This document shows, one piece after another, positions 60,360 through 64,000 of a stretch of 64,000 nt of DNA. Below the pieces are notes generated by a model. It was not told the DNA's origin, searched no databases, and saw nothing but the letters and a program-made list of their open reading frames with translations. A program made the translations under genes and the position numbers. Source of the DNA: Meridianimarinicoccus sp044221805 (GTDB taxonomy: Bacteria > Pseudomonadota > Alphaproteobacteria > Rhodobacterales > Rhodobacteraceae). The stretch lies in assembly GCA_044221805.1 (NCBI GenBank), contig JBGAOK010000002.1, positions 62,001 to 126,000 of the forward strand, in the 5' to 3' direction. How positions within the stretch are numbered: the first letter of the stretch is position 1; the number at the start of each line of letters is the position of its first letter.

Positions 60360-61342
60360 GGCTTCCTGAGCCGCGGCGGCACCGCGATCCGGTCGGCGGT
60401 GGCATTGCGCGCGATCCGATCGGGCGTCGCCGCCTTCGACAGCGAGGCCAGCGCCATGAACCAGGCCTTCGGCATGTCCGAGGGCAGCCCGACCGGGATC
60501 CCGGCGAATTTCGGCGTCTCGGTGAAGGGGTGGCGGGGTTCCTCGAACTCGGGCGCGGTGCAGTTGATGCAGGGGTATCCCGCCTTGGTGCAGGACCCGT
60601 CGCCGTTCCAGCCGCGGATGTTGCAGTCGCCCATGGCCTGGGTGCCGACGCAGCCCAGATGTTCCATCATGCAGCCGATCTGCGACAGCGCCAGCGCGCT
60701 GGCCTTGTATTCGTAGAACTCGTTCTTCGAGCAGCCGTGATGCACCAGATGCTCGGCATAGAAGCGCGGCCGCGCCAGGGGATCGAGCGCTGCCTCGCCC
60801 AGCGACCCGGCGGCCAGCAGCATCAGCGTCTCGGTCACCCAGTCGGGATGGGTCGGGCAGCCCGCCACATTGATCACCGGCAGGCCCGAGCGGCTGCGGA
60901 AGGCCGCGCCCAGCAGCCCGCCGGCCTCGGCGCCGTCATATTGCAGGCCGATCGCCCCGGCGGGATTGCCCCCGGCCGAGGTGATGCCGCCGAAGGCCGC
61001 GCAGGTGCCGATCGCCGCCACGTCCTGCGCCACCGCGGCCAGGTCGCGCACCCAGTCGATCATCGGCCGCCCGGTGCCGCCCATCAGGTGGAACCGCCCC
61101 GTCCCCGCCGGCCCGGTGACCATCGAGCCTTCGACACAGAGCAGGTCCAGCGCCTGTTCGCCGGCAAGGATCCGCGCCAGCAGCCGCCGCAGATCCCCGC
61201 CCGAGGCTTCCGACAGGCTCGGGTGCCACAGGATGGTGATCCCGGCCTGATCCAGAAGGTCGATCAGGTTCGGGTCCTCGGCCGCCAGCAGCGACATGGA
61301 GCAGCCGCCGCAGCCCGCCGATTGCAGCCAGAGCAGGTTCAC
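60356..61342 (-). CDS. hupU: HupU, regulatory hydrogenase small subunit
   Basis: The 328-residue product begins directly with LLWLQSAGCGGCSMSLL, with no Tat signal, so it stays in the cytoplasm. Other cluster motifs are GTCAAFGGI, NVAGCPTHPDWV, HHGCSKNEFYEYK, CMMEHLGCVGTQAMGDCN and CTKAGYPCINCTAPEF. HupUV interacts with kinase HupT and relieves its effect when H2 is present. The ATG overlaps the hupT stop. Confidence 0.97.
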   Translation of the reverse strand: MNLLWLQSAGCGGCSMSLLAAEDPNLIDLLDQAGITILWHPSLSEASGGDLRRLLARILAGEQALDLLCVEGSMVTGPAGTGRFHLMGGTGRPMIDWVRDLAAVAQDVAAIGTCAAFGGITSAGGNPAGAIGLQYDGAEAGGLLGAAFRSRSGLPVINVAGCPTHPDWVTETLMLLAAGSLGEAALDPLARPRFYAEHLVHHGCSKNEFYEYKASALALSQIGCMMEHLGCVGTQAMGDCNIRGWNGDGSCTKAGYPCINCTAPEFEEPRHPFTETPKFAGIPVGLPSDMPKAWFMALASLSKAATPDRIARNATADRIAVPPRLRKP

Positions 61343-62664
61343 GGTGCCGCCCCCGGCAGATCCAGCCGGAACCGCGCCCCGGTCTCGGACGGCAGCAGCT
61401 TCAGGGTGCCGCCATGCTCCTCGGCGATCTTGTGCGAGATGGCGAGCCCCAGCCCGGTGCCGTCGCCCACCGGCTTGGTGGTGAAGAACGGATCGAAGAT
61501 CGCCGCCGCGGTCTCGGGCGGGATGCCGGGGCCGTTGTCGGCGACCTCGACGAAGACCCGGTCGCGCTCGCGCCCGATGGTGATGGCGATCGCCGGGTCG
61601 GCGGTGGCCTTCAGCGCGTCGATGGCGTTCTGCACCAGGTTCATCACCACCTGCTGGACATGCCCGGGCCGGCCCCGCGCCATGACCTGTCCCGGCGCGT
61701 CGATGACCAGCCGGACCGGCCGCTTCATCCCCCGCGACACCCAGTCGGCAGCGATCCGGGTGGTGGCGGCCAGGTCGAAGGCGGCGAACTCGCCGGTGCC
61801 GTCCGCCGACAGCCGGCGCAGGTCCTCGACGATGTCGCGCACGCGCTCCGCCCCTTCGCTGGTGCCCGAGATCGCCTGGCGCAGGTTCTTCAATTCGCGA
61901 TCGAGCTTCAGGTCGGCCCTGAGAGCCACCAGTTCCTCGCGGCTGGCCCCGGCCTGCACCCGGTCGAAATAGGCCTCGAAACGGCCGAGGTACTTCTCCA
62001 GCGCATGGGCATTGGCATAGACGAAGCTGATCGGGTTGTTCAGCTCGTGCGCCACCCCGGCCAGCAGCCGGCCAAGGGAGGCCAGCTTCTCGTTGCGCAC
62101 CAGAAGCGCCTGCGCCTCCTTCAGGGCGCGGTGGCTTTCGGCGAGTTCGGAATAGGCGCGGCGCAGTTCGCCCACCGGTCGCCCGGTCAGCACCGCGCCG
62201 CGGCTGCGGCCGCGGTCGTCGCGCCGTGCGGCGATGGTGATCTCCAGCGGCGCCGGACCCTCGGGCGAGGCCAGCGCGGCCTCGACCGGGGCGGGGCTGG
62301 TCCCGGCCAGCGCGGCGCCCACCGCAGCCTGGATCGAGCCGCGGGTCTCGGCGGTCATCAGGTCCGCCAGCGCGGTGCCCAGGAGCGCCGTCTCGGCTTT
62401 TCCGGTCAGGCGCGCGAGCGAGCGCGAGGCGTGTTCGATCCGTCCCTCGGGGGTCACTGCCACCAGCACATCGCTGACCGAATCGAGCACCGACGCCATG
62501 AAGCGGCGCAGCGCGTCCAGTTCGGCATTCTTGGCCTCGAGCTGTTCCTGATAGGCGACCAGCTCGGCATAGGTCCGGTCAACGGCGCGCAGCACATCCC
62601 GCCAGGCGCCGGAACTGAACTCGGCCGCCTCGCCATCGCCGGGGATCTCGGGTCGCGCGCCCAT
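61339..62664 (-). CDS. hupT: HupT, soluble histidine kinase of hydrogenase control
   Basis: HupT senses H2 through HupUV and phosphorylates HupR; in R. capsulatus phosphorylated HupR is inactive. The 441-residue product has no membrane helix. It has an N-terminal coiled-coil, a PAS domain (about residues 55-165), HisKA with H206 in AGVAHELNNP, and the ATPase domain (NLVQNAIDAL, DNGPGIPPE, GTGLGLAISHKI). AGGAGG lies 6 bases before the ATG at 62664, fixing the start. It heads the hupTUV run. Confidence 0.96.
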   Translation of the reverse strand: MGARPEIPGDGEAAEFSSGAWRDVLRAVDRTYAELVAYQEQLEAKNAELDALRRFMASVLDSVSDVLVAVTPEGRIEHASRSLARLTGKAETALLGTALADLMTAETRGSIQAAVGAALAGTSPAPVEAALASPEGPAPLEITIAARRDDRGRSRGAVLTGRPVGELRRAYSELAESHRALKEAQALLVRNEKLASLGRLLAGVAHELNNPISFVYANAHALEKYLGRFEAYFDRVQAGASREELVALRADLKLDRELKNLRQAISGTSEGAERVRDIVEDLRRLSADGTGEFAAFDLAATTRIAADWVSRGMKRPVRLVIDAPGQVMARGRPGHVQQVVMNLVQNAIDALKATADPAIAITIGRERDRVFVEVADNGPGIPPETAAAIFDPFFTTKPVGDGTGLGLAISHKIAEEHGGTLKLLPSETGARFRLDLPGAAP

Positions 62665-62860
62665 GGCGGTCCTCCTGCCCGACAGACTAGGGCCGTGGGC
62701 CGGGCGGCGGCAACTGCTATCGCGGCAGGGGCGACCGCAGCCGGGCCGCGCCCGGCTGCCCGGCCCAACGCCGGGCAAGCGGCGAAGCCGCGCCGCGCCG
62801 GGGGCGGGAGCCCCTCCGCCTCGGCAGAGGCCGGTCGGACGCTGACGACGCGGGCGCGGC

Positions 62861-63151
62861 TCAGCCGCAGAAGACGCGGCTCACCGTGCCGTTCGGGGCG
62901 GTGGTAAACGTCAGACGGTTCGCGTCATAGTCCTTCGGCACGAACTGCGTCGCGCCAAGCACCCGCACGGTCAGCGGCGTGACCACGGTGGCCACGGTTT
63001 CGATCGGCTGGCCTTTCAGGTAGTCGAACTCGGCGGCGTTGCAGGTGACGGGCGGCACACTGGGTCCGCCGGTGTAATACGCGTCGGTCTGCGGGGCGCA
63101 GGCGGCGAGCGCAATTGTGGCGGAAAGCGCGATAGGCAGGGTGAACTTCAT
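62861..63151 (-). CDS. I78-type peptidase inhibitor lipoprotein
   Basis: This 96-residue lipoprotein has a signal (MKFTLPIALSATIALAACA) with lipobox LAAC (Cys18). The rest fits the small I78 inhibitor family: FDYLKGQPIETVATVV, then VRVLGATQFVPKDYDANRLTFTTAPNGTVSRVFCG, with the typical D-x-x-x-x-RL and the terminal CG. Such proteins inhibit serine proteases from the periplasm or outer membrane. The 196-base gap to hupT holds two short hairpins but no gene. Confidence 0.82.
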   Translation of the reverse strand: MKFTLPIALSATIALAACAPQTDAYYTGGPSVPPVTCNAAEFDYLKGQPIETVATVVTPLTVRVLGATQFVPKDYDANRLTFTTAPNGTVSRVFCG

Positions 63152-63304
63152 GGCTGACCTCGTTTGCGCGCGAAATTGCCGAGACGCTCGCACCGGCGCA
63201 AGATCGACCCGCGCTATCGCGCATCTCGGCCGAACCCTGTGACTTTTCTAACATGCTGCATCGCCGCATCGCCTGCAGATTGCGCCTGCAGATTCGGCCT
63301 GCGC

Positions 63305-63364
63305 GATCCCCGGCCCGATCCCCGGCCCGATCCCCGGCCCGATCCCCGGCCCGATCCCCGGCCC
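63305..63364. repeat. 12-bp tandem repeat, five copies
   Basis: GATCCCCGGCCC starts at 63305, 63317, 63329, 63341 and 63353 with perfect 12-base spacing. It lies in the 269-base gap between the I78 gene start and the SDR gene end. It shares GATCCCC with the 11-bp array at 38887-39026 but has no GTTC. The runs of four C at regular spacing could form structured DNA. No coding role is seen. Confidence 0.85.
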
Positions 63365-63420
63365 ACGCCGCGGCCCCGTCGCCGGCCGGCCTTACTGTCC
63401 GCGCCGGGCGCGGCCCGACC

Positions 63421-64000
63421 TCAGTCCGGGCCGGTCATGTGGGCGCGGAAGGCGGCGGCAAAGTCCGGGTGCCAGCGCGACAGGGCGGGGCGGTTGTGGG
63501 CAATGTCGCCCGCCGCCCAGGCCATCCGCTTCAGGTCGGTATCCCGGTCGACCTCGTTGTCGGGGCAGAGGATGTAGAAATCGCCCTGCGCCATACCCGC
63601 CAGCAGGAAGTCGGCCACCTGGTCGGCAGTCCAGGCGCCGGCGGGTTTCTCGGCCGCGCCGCGCTGGCGGGTAAAGCCGGTGAAGGTGAAGCCCGGGATC
63701 AGCAGATGCGCGCTGACCCGGCCGTCGGTGGCCAGCAGGTCGTGGGCCAGCGACTCGGTCAGCGCCTTCAGCGCCGCCTTCGAGACGTTGTAGGCGGTGT
63801 CGCCCGGGGGCAGGGTGATGCCCTGCTTGGACCCGGTGTTGACGATCGCCGCCGGGGCCTCGCTGGCGAGGATCCCCGGCAGGAACACCTGCAGCCCGTG
63901 GATCACCCCCCAGAGGTTGGTGGCGAGCGTCTTTTCCCAGACCTCGGGCCCGGCCAGGACGCCGCCGCCGCCCTCGCGCCCGGCATTGTTCATCAGCACG
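63421..64000 (-). CDS. Short-chain dehydrogenase/reductase (N-terminus outside window)
   Basis: About 193 C-terminal residues of a classical SDR are present. Visible are NNAG near the window edge, NLWGVIHGLQVFLPGI, the active-site Ser in VNTGSKQG, and the catalytic Tyr-x3-Lys in AYNVSKAALKALTESLAHDL, followed by LIPGFTFTGFT. The frame is open through base 64000, so the Rossmann glycine motif and start lie outside. The substrate cannot be predicted. Confidence 0.88.
   Translation of the reverse strand, partial: VLMNNAGREGGGGVLAGPEVWEKTLATNLWGVIHGLQVFLPGILASEAPAAIVNTGSKQGITLPPGDTAYNVSKAALKALTESLAHDLLATDGRVSAHLLIPGFTFTGFTRQRGAAEKPAGAWTADQVADFLLAGMAQGDFYILCPDNEVDRDTDLKRMAWAAGDIAHNRPALSRWHPDFAAAFRAHMTGPD

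Noticed and set aside
62760..62835. Intrinsic terminator between hupT and the I78 gene
   Set aside because: Only two 5-bp hairpins (GGGGC/GCCCC and GCCTC/GAGGC) without T-tracts; too weak to call.

Overview
This window looks like chromosomal DNA from a purple non-sulfur-type member of the Rhodobacteraceae/Paracoccaceae (Alphaproteobacteria). The evidence is the very high GC content, tightly overlapping ATGA gene junctions, a CtrA-class flagellar locus, an alphaproteobacterial-type LexA box (GTTC-N7-GTTC), and a complete uptake-hydrogenase locus in the same gene order as in Rhodobacter capsulatus. I cannot name the species.

Layout. (1) 1-8842, flagellar block A: fliE(partial)-fliQ-flgF-flgG-flgA-flgH-fliL-like on +, then on - a small coiled-coil gene, flhB, fliR, flhA and a lytic transglycosylase. 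(2) 8964-14534: a five-gene + operon of two unknown membrane-associated proteins, a DyP-type peroxidase, an unusual cytochrome P450 and a GST-like protein. It is the best candidate here for an undescribed oxidative pathway. (3) 14519-20063 on -: the multisubunit Na+/H+ antiporter mrpABCDEFG, with a damaged mrpE/mrpF junction. (4) 20277-23646 on +: the dTDP-rhamnose genes rfbCBDA. (5) 23850-32254, flagellar block B: fliP-fliN-fliH-fliF on -, and divergently fliL-DUF6468-motE-motA-large exported protein (MotK-like) on +, with a CtrA-like site between the two arms. (6) 32461-35981: a capsule-type glycan protein, asd, a beta-carbonic anhydrase and a small hypothetical gene. (7) 36089-40903: a stretch in which every gene (M17 aminopeptidase, NlpC/P60, DUF2794, imuB) carries frameshifts. 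imuB has a perfect LexA box over its start, and a tandem array of the same motif lies beyond its end. (8) 41350-43006: an ABC ATPase and binding protein without a permease. (9) 43108-62664 on -: the hydrogenase locus. In transcription order it reads hupT-hupU-hupV-hypF-hupS-hupL-(small HupE-like)-hupC-hupD-hupF-hupG-hupH-hupJ-hupK-hypA-hypB-hupR-hypC-hypD-hypE. (10) 62861-64000: an I78-type inhibitor lipoprotein, a 12-bp tandem repeat and the C-terminal part of an SDR.

How the parts work together. HupUV senses H2 and controls the kinase HupT, which acts on HupR to regulate hupSLC. HypA-F, HupF-K and HupD mature the HupSL enzyme, which delivers electrons through cytochrome b HupC to quinone. 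The two flagellar blocks encode parts of the export gate, rod, rings and stator of one CtrA-type flagellum; they are separated by the peroxidase/P450, mrp and rfb genes. No tRNA, rRNA, CRISPR array, insertion sequence or phage gene was recognised.
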